Shown piece after piece: positions 33,446 through 43,419 of a DNA stretch of 64,000 bases. Under the pieces are notes generated by a model that saw nothing but the letters and a program-made list of their open reading frames with translations, ran no database searches and was not told the origin of the DNA. Numbering within the stretch: position 1 is the stretch's first letter; the number at the start of each line of letters is the position of its first letter. The stretch spans positions 558,001 through 622,000 of the forward strand of contig NZ_JAOTEM010000002.1 of assembly GCF_025628985.1 (NCBI RefSeq), in the 5' to 3' direction. This DNA is from Chryseobacterium edaphi. Lineage in GTDB: Bacteria > Bacteroidota > Bacteroidia > Flavobacteriales > Weeksellaceae. Position numbers and translations under genes: made by a program.

Positions 33446-34222
33446 TTATTGATTTCCAAAAATTTTATGATTTAGATCTTTAATGTCTTTTCTCAATTCC
33501 AAAAAAAGATCTTTCACATTATAATTCTGAGGATGATCCGCTTCAAATTCTTCAGGAAAAATTCCGGATGCATACTGCCAGATTTCAACAATGTTTTTTA
33601 AATCAATATCATAAGGCTCATAAAATTCATTGTCGGCACTTACTGTGATCAAATTTTCTTTTTTAGCCTTAAATCTTTTGTAAGTAATACCATCATCCAG
33701 TGTGATGAAAATATAGCTTTTGTTTGGTTTTAAATCCTCAATATTCTCAACATACTTTCCAATGATATAAGAACCATCCTTAAATGGAGGCATGGAATCT
33801 CCCTGCGCCGGAAAAGCCCGATATTTTCCATGAGTCAGAAAAGGTAATGATATCCGTTGTAAATTTTCTATGTATTCCGGATCAGTGTAACCCGATAAAT
33901 ATCCCATCGATGCTTTCTGGGGAATAATTTCAATGCTGTTATTTCCCGATTGATCGACGACGATGGGAAGTACAATTCTGTTATCCGGAAGCTGAAGAAT
34001 TTCGTCTAAAGGATATTTTCGGATGTCTATGGTTAAAAGCAGATCAATACTGATATGAAAGTGTTTAGATATATTAATCAATACATCATATGAAGGCTCA
34101 GAGCGACCATTTTCATATTTTGAATACCGATCACGACTTAGGTTAAGCTTATCGGCAAAACCTTGTTGGGATAAATCTTTCTTAACCCTTAAAAACCTGA
34201 TGTTATCTGAAAAAATTGACAT
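33446..34222 (-). CDS. XRE/S24 (LexA/CI-type) repressor
   Basis: The 258-aa regulator has an N-terminal helix-turn-helix (residues ~8-62, with LSQQGFADKLNLSRDRYSKY) and a C-terminal S24 peptidase-like domain. Its catalytic pair would be Ser143 in QGDSMPPF and Lys182 in GITYKRF, 39 residues apart as in LexA. The expected Ala-Gly cleavage point reads ASMGYLSGY, that is Met106-Gly107. The start at 34222 abuts an operator GGGACAAATTGTATC, so autoregulation is likely. It diverges from dinB-dnaE, the typical place of an SOS-type repressor in Bacteroidetes. Control of the adjacent island is possible but unshown. Confidence 0.87.
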   Translation of the reverse strand: MSIFSDNIRFLRVKKDLSQQGFADKLNLSRDRYSKYENGRSEPSYDVLINISKHFHISIDLLLTIDIRKYPLDEILQLPDNRIVLPIVVDQSGNNSIEIIPQKASMGYLSGYTDPEYIENLQRISLPFLTHGKYRAFPAQGDSMPPFKDGSYIIGKYVENIEDLKPNKSYIFITLDDGITYKRFKAKKENLITVSADNEFYEPYDIDLKNIVEIWQYASGIFPEEFEADHPQNYNVKDLFLELRKDIKDLNHKIFGNQ

Positions 34223-34223
34223 T

Positions 34224-34271
34224 GGGACAAATTGTATCAACAAATATAATCATTTTGGGACAAATAGTATC
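34224..34271. promoter_or_regulatory. Twin operators between the S24 repressor and dinB
   Basis: GGGACAAATTGTATC (34224-34238) and GGGACAAATAGTATC (34257-34271) are near-identical 15-mers 33 bp apart, about three helical turns. The first covers the repressor's transcript start region. The second lies between TTTTG (34253-34257) and the dinB -7 box TAATTTTG (34272-34279). Confidence 0.75.
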
Positions 34272-34283
34272 TAATTTTGTAAA

Positions 34284-35432
34284 ATGAAACGTGCAATTGT
34301 TCATATGGATATGGATACTTTTTTTGTATCGTGCGAAAGGCGACAAAACAAAGAACTCAACGGAATTCCTCTTATTATTGGTGGGGGAGACCGCGGAGTT
34401 GTTGCCTCATGTTCCTACGAAGCACGAAAATTTGGTGTCCGTTCTGCAATGCCGATCAGAATGGCTTTAAGACTTTGCCCGGAAGCGAAAATTATTAAAG
34501 GTGATTATGAACTTTATTCTAATTTATCTCACATCGTAACTGAAATCATCCAGGAAAAAGTTCCGATCATGGAAAAAGCGAGTATTGACGAATTTTATCT
34601 CGATTTATCAGGAATGGATAAGTTTTTTGGCTGTTATCAATGGACACAAGAAATCGTTTCCGCAATCTACAAAGAAACACATCTTCCGATAAGCTTTGCG
34701 TTATCTACCAACAAAACGGTTTCAAAAATTGGAACAGGAGAATCGAAACCAGTAGGGAAAATGGAAATTAAAGAATTGGAGATTCAACCATTTTTAAATC
34801 CGTTATCGGTAAAAAAAATACCGATGGTGGGTGACAAAACGTTTCAGCTTCTTTCAAGAATAGGCATCCGTACGATTCATACTTTATCTGAAGTGCCCGT
34901 GTTGGTACTTCAGCAAATGATCGGATTAAATGGAAAAGAACTCTGGAAAAAGGCAAATGGGATTGACGAGAATCCTGTAGTTCCTTATTCCGAAAGAAAA
35001 TCGATTTCTACAGAAAAAACTTTTGCTAAAGATACTATCGATATTCATGATTTGAAAAGAATTCTGACAGGGATGGCAGAAAAACTGGCTTATCAGTTGA
35101 GGCAGGAAAAGTGGATTACTTCAACCGTTGTGGTAAAGATACGTTATGCCAATTTCGATACAGAAACAAAGCAGATCCGGGTAGCTTATACTTCTGCAGA
35201 TCACACTTTATCCAGAGTTGCGCTTGAGCTTTTTAATAAATTATATACCCGAAGAATGCGAATCCGTCTGATTGGGTTAAGATTTACCGATCTGGTACAC
35301 GGAAATCATCAGATGAATCTATTTGAAGATACCGAAGAGCAGATGAATCTCTATCAGACGATGGATTATTTAAAAAACCGTTTTGGTGCAGATGCAGTCG
35401 GCAGAGCTTCAGGATTTGATTTCGGTAAATAA
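34284..35432 (+). CDS. dinB: DNA polymerase IV (Y family)
   Basis: This translesion polymerase copies damaged DNA with low fidelity. The 382-aa product shows the catalytic carboxylates in HMDMDTFFVSCE and the Y-family motif KASIDEFYLDLS, then thumb and little-finger domains. The start ATG at 34284 is 4 bp after the -7 box, so the leader is almost absent. The dnaE gene follows 18 bp later. The repressor/dinB/dnaE order matches the inducible mutagenesis cassettes of Bacteroidetes, analogous to imuA-imuB-dnaE2 elsewhere. Confidence 0.94.
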   Translation: MKRAIVHMDMDTFFVSCERRQNKELNGIPLIIGGGDRGVVASCSYEARKFGVRSAMPIRMALRLCPEAKIIKGDYELYSNLSHIVTEIIQEKVPIMEKASIDEFYLDLSGMDKFFGCYQWTQEIVSAIYKETHLPISFALSTNKTVSKIGTGESKPVGKMEIKELEIQPFLNPLSVKKIPMVGDKTFQLLSRIGIRTIHTLSEVPVLVLQQMIGLNGKELWKKANGIDENPVVPYSERKSISTEKTFAKDTIDIHDLKRILTGMAEKLAYQLRQEKWITSTVVVKIRYANFDTETKQIRVAYTSADHTLSRVALELFNKLYTRRMRIRLIGLRFTDLVHGNHQMNLFEDTEEQMNLYQTMDYLKNRFGADAVGRASGFDFGK

Positions 35433-35450
35433 TTTTTAAATTTTAATGAA

Positions 35451-38400
35451 ATGTTTCTTAATTGTCATTCTTTTCACAGTCTTCGGTACGGAACTTTATC
35501 AGTCAAAGAACTGGTAAGGCAAGCTGAGGAATTGGGAATTAAAGAATTGGTACTCACAGATATCAATACAGTAACGGCTATTTATGATTTTAAAAAAGAA
35601 TGCGAAGATGCAGGAATCAAACCCATTGCAGGTATTGAAGTAAGGAAAGAAAATAAACTTTTATACATTGCTGTTGCTAAAGAATTCAGTGGAATAGGCG
35701 AAGTCAATAAAATTCTCACAGCTTATAATTGTGACGGAGCCGAGCTTTCTGAAATCGCATCGGAATTTAAAAATGTGTTTGTCATTTATCCGATAGAAAA
35801 TATTCCGGAAACATTAAAACAAAATGAGTTTATAGGAATTCGTGAAGAAGAATTAAATCTGTTGATTCGCCCGGAATTTAAAGATAAGATCCATAAAATG
35901 GTCATTCTGCAGCCCGTAACTTTCAGCACCAAAAAAGAATATAATCTTCACCGGATTTTGAGAGCCATCGAACAAAATACATTGCTTTCTAAACTTTCTG
36001 ACGAGGATATTTGCAGAAAATCAGAATATTTAAGATCTGAAATAAATTTAATAAAATCCTTTGAGCATTATCCTGAAATCATTAAAAACACAAAAAAAAT
36101 TCTCTCTGAATGCAGTTTTGAATTTACATACAAAGAACGCGGAAGCACTGAAAATAAAAACAAGAAATATTACTTAGGATCTCAGGAAGAAGATATAGAA
36201 CTTTTGACTAAGCTTGCTTATGAGGGGTTAGAAAAACGATATAGTTCACATGATGAGGTTGCCAGAAAAAGAGTTAAAAAAGAGCTTAAAGTTATTGGTG
36301 AACTAAAATTTTCGGCATACTTTCTTATTACTTGGGATATCGTTCAGTACAGTAATAGAATGGGTTTTATGCATGTTGGACGTGGAAGCGGAGCCAATTC
36401 TATTGTAAGTTACTGTTTGGGAATTACAGATATCTGTCCGATAGAGCTGGATCTTTATTTTGAACGATTCCTGAATCTCAACCGAACTTCGCCACCCGAT
36501 TTCGATCTGGATTGGAGCTGGCAAAACAGGGACGCCATTTTAGAATATATTTTTGATAAATACGGAAAAGAATACGTGGCTTTCTGCGGAACCAATGTAC
36601 AATTTAAATACCGGTCGATATTTCGTGAGGTAGGAAAAGCTTTTGGTTTACCAAAAGAAGAATTGGATATTCTTGCTACAAAATCAGTTGGTGAACATCA
36701 TTCAGATAAAATTGTAAAGCAGGTTTATGAGTACGGCAAACTCCTGGAAAAATTTCCCAATCAACGGAGTATGCATGCTTGTGGAATTTTGATTTCTGAA
36801 GAGCCTATTACAACCTACACTGCATTGGAAATGCCGCCAAAAGGATTTCCGATTGCCCAGTTTGATATGAATGTCGCTGAAGATATCGGACTGGAAAAGT
36901 TTGATATTCTTTCTCAGCGTGGTCTGGGAACAATTAATGACACTGTACAACTCATCAAAAAAAATAGAGGAATTGAGGTCGATATTCGCAACACTTCTAT
37001 TTCTAAAAATGAAGCTTTATGTAATGAATATTTAGCCGTAGGAAAAACAATCGGATGTTTTTATATTGAATCTCCCGCTATGCGTGGTTTGTTGAGAAGG
37101 CTGAAATGTGATAACTATAGAATTTTGGTGGCTGCTTCTTCCATTATCAGACCCGGTGTTGCCCAAAGCGGAATGATGCGTGAATATATTTTCCGTCACA
37201 ATCATCCCAATCAGTTTGAATATTTTCATCCCGTATTTGAGAAAAACCTGAAAGAAACATACGGAATCATGGTGTATCAGGAGGATGTCATCAAGATTGC
37301 ACAATATTTTGGCGGACTTACTCATGCCGATGGTGATATTCTGAGGCGAGCCATGAGTGGAAAAGAAAGGTCTATTCAAAAGCTGAATGAAGTGAAAGCC
37401 AATTTTTTCGAATCTTGTAAAAAACAGGGACATTCGGATCAGATGACCGCAGAAGCTTTCAGACAAATTGAATCTTTTGCAGGATACTCTTTTTGTAAAG
37501 CGCACTCGGCTTCTTATGCAGTGGAAAGTTATCAGAGTTTATATTTAAAAGTATATTATCCTCTTGAATTTATGGTCTCGGTGATCAATAATCAGGGTGG
37601 TTTTTACCGCACGGAAGTTTATATTCACGAAGCGAGAATGTCGGGAGCAATTGTGCAGAATCCTTGCGTTAATACGAGTGAATTTCAAACAATTTTAAAA
37701 GAAAAAGAAATTTATCTGGGCTTTATGGTTTTGCAGTCCCTCGAAACTAAAATTGCTCAATTGATCTCTGAAGAACGTGATAACAATGGCGACTATAAAT
37801 CTTTAGAAGACTTTATCAGACGTATTCCGATCGGCATTGAAACCATTCAGATCCTTATTTTCATTGGTGCTTTCAGATTTACCGGAAAACAGAAAAATGA
37901 ATTACTGATAGAAGCCAGACTTTTGCTGATTAATTTTAAACCTGAAAATAGAAATTTAATGCTCATAGAAGAACCTGTGCAGGATTACAAACTTCCTGAG
38001 CTCAAAAGAGAAAAATTCGAGGATGCTTTTGATGAGCTTGAAATCATCGGATTTCCTACTACATACAGCCCGTTTGATTTGTTGGAGACTAAGTACAGAG
38101 GTTCTGTTTTCGTAAAAGATTTGTTGAAATTTCACAAAAAACAGGTGAAAATGTTGGCGTATTTGATTTCAAGAAAACATGTTCCTACCAAAAAAGGAGC
38201 GATGTTTTTTGGGACATGGATCGATGTCAACGGAGATTATTTCGATACAGCCCACTTTCCGGACAGTTTGAAAGAATATGATTTTCAGGGTGGCGGATGT
38301 TATCTTTTGCTCGGAACGGTGGAAGTTGATTACCATTTTCCGACGATTACGATTCATAAAATGGCAAAAATGGCGATGATTCCGGATCCGCGATATGCTT

Positions 38401-38516
38401 ATGACGAGCAGAAAAAATATGATGCACTCCGTTTGGTTCGGGAAGATGTAAGCATGACTTCAAGAAAACCTTATCCGCAAGCGCATGAGATTGGTTTGCC
38501 AAGACAGAAATTTTAG
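35451..38516 (+). CDS. Error-prone DNA polymerase III alpha subunit (DnaE-like)
   Basis: The 1021-aa C-family polymerase is shorter than a replicative DnaE (usually above 1150 aa). The PHP domain is at the N-terminus. Palm carboxylates are in PPDFDLDWSW (near residues 350-352) with the RDAILEYIFDKYG helix after. The GRGSGANSIVSYCLGIT and FCKAHSASYAVESYQ motifs are intact. The first PHP motif reads NCHSFHSLRYG, where canonical proteins have HxH, so the PHP metal site is probably weakened. Co-transcription with dinB points to mutagenic repair rather than bulk replication. Confidence 0.9.
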   Translation: MFLNCHSFHSLRYGTLSVKELVRQAEELGIKELVLTDINTVTAIYDFKKECEDAGIKPIAGIEVRKENKLLYIAVAKEFSGIGEVNKILTAYNCDGAELSEIASEFKNVFVIYPIENIPETLKQNEFIGIREEELNLLIRPEFKDKIHKMVILQPVTFSTKKEYNLHRILRAIEQNTLLSKLSDEDICRKSEYLRSEINLIKSFEHYPEIIKNTKKILSECSFEFTYKERGSTENKNKKYYLGSQEEDIELLTKLAYEGLEKRYSSHDEVARKRVKKELKVIGELKFSAYFLITWDIVQYSNRMGFMHVGRGSGANSIVSYCLGITDICPIELDLYFERFLNLNRTSPPDFDLDWSWQNRDAILEYIFDKYGKEYVAFCGTNVQFKYRSIFREVGKAFGLPKEELDILATKSVGEHHSDKIVKQVYEYGKLLEKFPNQRSMHACGILISEEPITTYTALEMPPKGFPIAQFDMNVAEDIGLEKFDILSQRGLGTINDTVQLIKKNRGIEVDIRNTSISKNEALCNEYLAVGKTIGCFYIESPAMRGLLRRLKCDNYRILVAASSIIRPGVAQSGMMREYIFRHNHPNQFEYFHPVFEKNLKETYGIMVYQEDVIKIAQYFGGLTHADGDILRRAMSGKERSIQKLNEVKANFFESCKKQGHSDQMTAEAFRQIESFAGYSFCKAHSASYAVESYQSLYLKVYYPLEFMVSVINNQGGFYRTEVYIHEARMSGAIVQNPCVNTSEFQTILKEKEIYLGFMVLQSLETKIAQLISEERDNNGDYKSLEDFIRRIPIGIETIQILIFIGAFRFTGKQKNELLIEARLLLINFKPENRNLMLIEEPVQDYKLPELKREKFEDAFDELEIIGFPTTYSPFDLLETKYRGSVFVKDLLKFHKKQVKMLAYLISRKHVPTKKGAMFFGTWIDVNGDYFDTAHFPDSLKEYDFQGGGCYLLLGTVEVDYHFPTITIHKMAKMAMIPDPRYAYDEQKKYDALRLVREDVSMTSRKPYPQAHEIGLPRQKF

Positions 38517-38576
38517 TTAAAAAAACATTTTCAAGCCGGTAAACATCCTTCTTCCATCACCCAACTTCCAGCTCCA

Positions 38577-39188
38577 TTACTTTTTTTCATACTTCCAGTT
38601 TCTGCCTTTTCCCTCAGAAATCCATTCCAAAGCCTGTTCGATTCTTTTATTTCGGGTAACTTCAGTTTTGGCATCAATAGTCCACTTGATATATTCTTTC
38701 CTGAAAGATGGTGAGGCTTTTTGAAAAACTTCAGCGGCTTTTTTATTTTGATTTAAAGCATTTTGAAAGTAATCAGGAACTTCAATTTCCGTCTTTGTAG
38801 GAGCTGCTTTTTTGAGTTTTACGCCCATGTCCGTCAGTTCCATCGCTTCAAGAATGATTTTTTTAAGCTGAGGTTTTGAAGGAAGATCTTCCAGTTTTGT
38901 AATCTTTCCTAAACTGAACATATTGGTTTTTTCAACATCTGTTTCAAGATTTTTCAGCGTCTTCATTTCATCATGCAACCAAAATCCCATGCTGCAGTAC
39001 TGTTTAAATGAAACCATTGAACAAAGAATTTTCCCTTTGTACATAAACGTCGGAAACTTCCATTTAATGGCTTCTTCTGTTTCGGGACAAAATTCATGAA
39101 CGATTTCTCGGATGTAATTTAAAATTGGCTTTGCAAAATCCTGAGATTTCTCAATATATTCATCAACTTTAGGGTTGTATTTTTCCAT
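38577..39188 (-). CDS. DUF1801/YdeI-type protein
   Basis: The 203-aa soluble protein combines an N-terminal DUF1801 domain (with EEAIKWKFPTFMYKGKILCSM and the MGFWLHDE stretch) with a C-terminal YdeI/OmpD-associated segment (FQKASPSFRKEYIKWTIDAK, then TRNKRIEQALEWISEGK). Both are small folds of unclear role; YdeI has been linked to stress and peptide resistance in enterobacteria. It converges on dnaE with 60 bp between stops. Confidence 0.82.
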   Translation of the reverse strand: MEKYNPKVDEYIEKSQDFAKPILNYIREIVHEFCPETEEAIKWKFPTFMYKGKILCSMVSFKQYCSMGFWLHDEMKTLKNLETDVEKTNMFSLGKITKLEDLPSKPQLKKIILEAMELTDMGVKLKKAAPTKTEIEVPDYFQNALNQNKKAAEVFQKASPSFRKEYIKWTIDAKTEVTRNKRIEQALEWISEGKGRNWKYEKK

Positions 39189-39333
39189 AACTCAATTTAA
39201 AAATGTAACATTAAGATCTTTTAGTTTTTAATATTTTTAAGGTTCAGATAAATCTGAATTTAGCTCTGCGCTTACAAAATATCTTAACCATTTAATGATA
39301 CTTAATGATTCAAAAATGTTTCAACCTCAATCT

Positions 39334-40467
39334 TTAAGCAAAATGCTTAACTGTTTCATTCACTAAGAATTTCACCTGATCCGGTCTTCCACGATCTGTT
39401 TTAGGTAAATTATTATAACTTCCGGTTCTCACAATCACCATTTTGTGCTCTGGAATCATGATAATGTATTGACCTTGAAGTCCAAGGAAGTAATAATGTT
39501 TAATAGGATTATCATTATTGATCCAAAAGCCCATTCCGTAGATTTCATCTGATTTTTTGGTCGGAGTTTTCATTTTTTCAATGAAATCTAAATTTAAAAT
39601 CTGCTCTTCACCCACTTTTCCGTCATCTAGAAATAACTGTCCGAGTTTCGCAAAATCTCTTGAGTTAGAATGAATGCAGCAATATGTTTTTTCCATTCCG
39701 CTTTCGTCAACGCTCCATTCTGCATTTTGTTCCATTCCCAAAGGAATCCAGAATTTTTCAGATAAATAACTTGACAAAGTTTGATTGAGCGATTTCTTTA
39801 AAGCAAAACCTAACAATTGCGTTGAGCCACTTTGATATTCAAATCTTTCTCCCGGTTGCTCTTTGAATCTTCTTGAAAAAGATGCTTTCACAAGACTTTT
39901 CCCGTAATACGCTCTTGCATTCGGTAGAAAAGGATTTTTATAGTTTTCAGCCCAATCTAAACCCGATTCCATTTGAGCTAAATTTTTTAAAGTTAAATCT
40001 TTGCCGAAAGGTTTAGTTTTAAATTCATCAAAGAGATCAGAAAATTTTTCATCGGCACTTTTTATTTTTCCTTCTTCAATGGCTTTCCCCAAAAGCATCA
40101 CGGTGACCGCTTTTGCCATAGAAAATGAGTTGGTCTTTGAGAGCGGAGTATAGCCGTTAAAATATTGTTCGTGGAGAAGTTGTCCGTTTTTTATGACTAA
40201 AAATGATGCGGTGTTAGAATGTAATAAGTCATCAGATATTTCTTTAGACAATTCCTTTTGATTAAAATCAGGATGTTCTTCCCAAAGTTTTGGAGAAGTC
40301 GTATGAATGACATTACTCCGAAAAAACTTTCCGTCATCAATATTGGCGCTCATTTTACCTTTGAGATAGGTTTTTGAAATTCCACTGAACAGATAAGAAT
40401 AGCCGAAAATATATACCAAAGCTGCAAAAGCAACAATAAAAGCAATGAAATAAAATAAAACTGTCAT
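39334..40467 (-). CDS. Serine beta-lactamase-family hydrolase
   Basis: The 377-aa protein has one N-terminal membrane helix (MTVLFYFIAFIVAFAALVYI), then a class C-like serine hydrolase domain facing the periplasm. The SxxK motif is in SFSMAKAV near residue 115, the YxS motif is in YQSGSTQ near 207, and the third motif region is near GLQGQY. Such proteins are mostly esterases or D-amino peptidases; no resistance role should be assumed. Confidence 0.85.
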   Translation of the reverse strand: MTVLFYFIAFIVAFAALVYIFGYSYLFSGISKTYLKGKMSANIDDGKFFRSNVIHTTSPKLWEEHPDFNQKELSKEISDDLLHSNTASFLVIKNGQLLHEQYFNGYTPLSKTNSFSMAKAVTVMLLGKAIEEGKIKSADEKFSDLFDEFKTKPFGKDLTLKNLAQMESGLDWAENYKNPFLPNARAYYGKSLVKASFSRRFKEQPGERFEYQSGSTQLLGFALKKSLNQTLSSYLSEKFWIPLGMEQNAEWSVDESGMEKTYCCIHSNSRDFAKLGQLFLDDGKVGEEQILNLDFIEKMKTPTKKSDEIYGMGFWINNDNPIKHYYFLGLQGQYIIMIPEHKMVIVRTGSYNNLPKTDRGRPDQVKFLVNETVKHFA

Positions 40468-40561
40468 AATAAACGATCTGTAACAAATTTAAAATAATTT
40501 TGAAGAGAAAGTAATAAATGTACTTCGAAATGAATTATTTTTGTGTTAAGTGATACAATAT

Positions 40562-41863
40562 ATGATCAGAAAATTTACTGTCTTTTTGCTGTTGATGTCT
40601 TCTGCGATCTGTCTTGCGCAGATGTATAAACCGCTCGATACTGCAGATTATGCTCAAAGAAAAGAATTTGCAAAAAATTATTCAGCCAACAATGAAGTTT
40701 TAATTAAAGATTTAAAAACAAAATATTCCGGAAAAGCAGGGAGCGAATTGTCTAAAATCTATAAAGAATTAGGAAAAGATTTTGAAAATCAGGTGAAAAA
40801 TAAGGACTTCACATTCAATTCTATATTTGATGTAAAGGTGAAAATTCTGATCGAGCGATTGCGCAAAAACAATCCTCAGATTCCGCAAAATTTGAAAATT
40901 CTTATTGCTAAAAACAATACTCCGAATGCATACTGTTTTGCAGACGGAACTTTTGTGATCAATATGGGACTTTTTAATTGGTTGAATAATGACGATCAAT
41001 TGGCTTCAGTAATTTCACACGAATTAGGACATAAAATCACACAACACACGCTGAAAGCTTTCCTGAGTATGATCAATCAGGATCAGATGGATAAGTTGGT
41101 GGTTCAGGATATTAAATCAACTAAAATTAACCGCAATCAAAGAGCTTTTGATGTTTTGAAAAACAGAATTTACCAGAAAGGTGCCAAAAACCGAAAACAG
41201 GAAATGGAAGCTGATTCGTTGGGATATGTCGTGTTTAAAAACAGCGATTTTAAAAAGACAGAATTCATCAATGCGCTGAAAAGGCTTGAGGATTTTGACA
41301 CGATTTCGCCACGACAATTAAAAGTGGAAACGTATAAGAAGTTTTTTAATCTCCCAAAACAGGAATTTAAAGATAAATGGCTCGCAAAAGAAGATTTCTC
41401 TTTGTACAATTATGATCATTTTAATGAAAAATTAAACAAAGATTCCTTAAAATCACATCCTGAAGTGACGAGGAGAATCAATAATTTAAAAAAGATATTT
41501 CCTGAATTAAAAATTGAAGTGGCAGATGAAAAAGCATCTGAATCTTATGCAGTTCTTGAGAAAATAGCAAGAATGGAAACACTTCCAAATTTCTATCATT
41601 CTGAAGAGTATGGTTTGGGAATTTATACAAGTCTGCAGTTTTTACAGGATGGGGAAGAGGAACAATATTATAAAAGCTGGCTGGGAAAATGTTTCGTCAA
41701 AATTTATGAAGCCCGGAAAAACTATAATTTAAACCGATATTTAGATCGGGTAGATCCGAAAAATCAGAGCGAAAGTTATCAGCAGTTCCTTAATTTTATG
41801 TGGAATCTGAGCTTAGATGAAATCAAAACCATTGCCGATTATTACCAAAACAAAGAATCCTGA
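40562..41863 (+). CDS. Secreted M48-family zinc metalloprotease
   Basis: The 433-aa product has a signal peptide (MIRKFTVFLLLMSSAICLAQ) and an M48 domain with HELGH at residues 153-157 and the third-ligand Glu in KQEMEADSLGYVVF. BepA-like relatives act in outer-membrane protein quality control. The C-terminal region lacks clear TPR repeats. The ATG at 40562 is preferred to a GTG at 40550. The stop codon lies inside the terminator hairpin. Confidence 0.88.
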   Translation: MIRKFTVFLLLMSSAICLAQMYKPLDTADYAQRKEFAKNYSANNEVLIKDLKTKYSGKAGSELSKIYKELGKDFENQVKNKDFTFNSIFDVKVKILIERLRKNNPQIPQNLKILIAKNNTPNAYCFADGTFVINMGLFNWLNNDDQLASVISHELGHKITQHTLKAFLSMINQDQMDKLVVQDIKSTKINRNQRAFDVLKNRIYQKGAKNRKQEMEADSLGYVVFKNSDFKKTEFINALKRLEDFDTISPRQLKVETYKKFFNLPKQEFKDKWLAKEDFSLYNYDHFNEKLNKDSLKSHPEVTRRINNLKKIFPELKIEVADEKASESYAVLEKIARMETLPNFYHSEEYGLGIYTSLQFLQDGEEEQYYKSWLGKCFVKIYEARKNYNLNRYLDRVDPKNQSESYQQFLNFMWNLSLDEIKTIADYYQNKES

Positions 41864-41880
41864 TCAAATCAGGATTCTTT
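41852..41880 (+). terminator. Terminator overlapping the M48 stop codon
   Basis: AAAGAATCCTGAT and ATCAGGATTCTTT form a 13-bp stem with a three-base loop, then T-rich sequence. It may also serve the convergent gene ending at 41890. Confidence 0.8.
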
Positions 41881-41889
41881 TAGTTTTTA

Positions 41890-43419
41890 TCAGTAATTAA
41901 GTCTCTCTAAACGTATTTTATTATATTTCTCTTTTTCATTGAGTTCACGAAGCAAAATGTAACCCTCTTTCCCAACATAAGGCGTTACCGTAAAATTATC
42001 TTTTTCAGAAATAGGAATCATTTCCTGTTTGAATTTTCCGTTGATCACGGTGTTGATGAAAAGATTCCATTTTTTTTCCTTTGTCACCTGATCTTTTTGG
42101 TAATCACGATAGAAAAAAACGACGTCTTTTCCGTTATTTAAATATTGTGAAAACAGATAATCGTTATTTGCCCATCTTGTTTTTTCTTTTTCAAAAACCT
42201 GAACGTCTTTCACTTTAAAATCTTTGTCGGTATTGATGTACACCAAATCTGTTGTTTTTGGAGCGCTGTAGTTTCCTTCTGGTTTAAATTTCTCAGATAA
42301 AATTCCCACACTTCCATCACTTAAGAAATACACGTCTTTTGTCTGAAGAAAATATCCGTTTTCTACTCCGCCATCTGCATCCAGTTTTGGAATCTGGTTG
42401 GAAAGATCCGGTTTGTAATTTAATTCTTTAAGATCAATATTATAACTGTTTTTATCCAACATAAATCTTGCAAAACCTCTGTCTTTTTTAGAAACATAAT
42501 TTCTGCCTAACAATAAAACTCTGTCATCAAAAGATTTGTCGTTTGACATTCTTCTTCCGCTGGAATACAGATTGTCGATATTGTAGATTGTTTCCGGTGA
42601 AAGGCCTGTAATAGGTTTGTTAGAAAGTTCTTTGCCGGTTTTCATATCAATAACCAAGAGAGAAAATGTTTTATCGTCATCATTTACTTTTCTTAAAATT
42701 CCGTAGATGCTTTTTTCATCTTTGTCTAAGATAGTAAGATCAGAAAAAACTTTTTTATCGCCATTCGTATTGTAGCTGTATCTCCAGATTTCTTTTTTGT
42801 TGTCGTCAAATTTGATCAGACTGTTTTTGTTGACGTATCTTCCGTAATCATTGTATTCTACAGCAATAAATCCACCTTCTTTAATTTCAGCAACAGAAGA
42901 AACGTAATTATATCCTTTATCTCTTTTTTCCGCGCGGTTTTCTTTTCTTTCTTCTTTAAAGCTCTTCGGCTGATTGATTTCTACAAAAGTTCCGTTTTCA
43001 AGATAATCATAATACACTTTTGGAGCGACGGTATTGGTTCTAGGATTGATAATCATCGACACTGGCAAAGCAGCATCTTTTGAAAAAGCCTGCAGGTAAT
43101 TGAAATCTGAAGGCTGCAGAATAATTTGTCCTTTAAAATCTACATACCCGAAATAGTTGGAAACCAAAAGCCCGGCTTCAAATTCTTTGTTCGCAACAGG
43201 GTTGAGGTTTTTATCTAAAATAACGTATTCGAATTTCTGAGTTTTCTTGTCTGTTTTGCCCAAAGAGTACATAGAAACGTATCCGTAAAGGTTTTCTTTG
43301 GTGTCAAAGAGGGCGTTCATGCCGATATTCTGACCGGAAGCCAGAGAAGCCAGATCCTGAGTTTGGGAATAAGCAAAAGTTTGGGTCAACCCAAAAAGCA
43401 ATATATATATTTTCTTCAT
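41890..43419 (-). CDS. Secreted protein of unknown function (DUF6770-like)
   Basis: The 509-aa product has a signal peptide (MKKIYILLFGLTQTFAYSQ). The remainder repeats short beta units (for example GGFIAVEYNDYGRYVNKNSL, NGYFLQTKDVYFLSDGSVGI) and may form a beta-propeller. It resembles the Bacteroidetes proteins annotated DUF6770, a name I give with moderate certainty. There are no enzyme motifs. It stands alone, convergent with the M48 gene. Confidence 0.7.
   Translation of the reverse strand: MKKIYILLFGLTQTFAYSQTQDLASLASGQNIGMNALFDTKENLYGYVSMYSLGKTDKKTQKFEYVILDKNLNPVANKEFEAGLLVSNYFGYVDFKGQIILQPSDFNYLQAFSKDAALPVSMIINPRTNTVAPKVYYDYLENGTFVEINQPKSFKEERKENRAEKRDKGYNYVSSVAEIKEGGFIAVEYNDYGRYVNKNSLIKFDDNKKEIWRYSYNTNGDKKVFSDLTILDKDEKSIYGILRKVNDDDKTFSLLVIDMKTGKELSNKPITGLSPETIYNIDNLYSSGRRMSNDKSFDDRVLLLGRNYVSKKDRGFARFMLDKNSYNIDLKELNYKPDLSNQIPKLDADGGVENGYFLQTKDVYFLSDGSVGILSEKFKPEGNYSAPKTTDLVYINTDKDFKVKDVQVFEKEKTRWANNDYLFSQYLNNGKDVVFFYRDYQKDQVTKEKKWNLFINTVINGKFKQEMIPISEKDNFTVTPYVGKEGYILLRELNEKEKYNKIRLERLNY

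Noticed and set aside
34337..34352. CGACAAAAC inside dinB resembling the island operator
   Set aside because: Only half the site is present, no -7 box stands at the fixed distance, and it lies in coding sequence.
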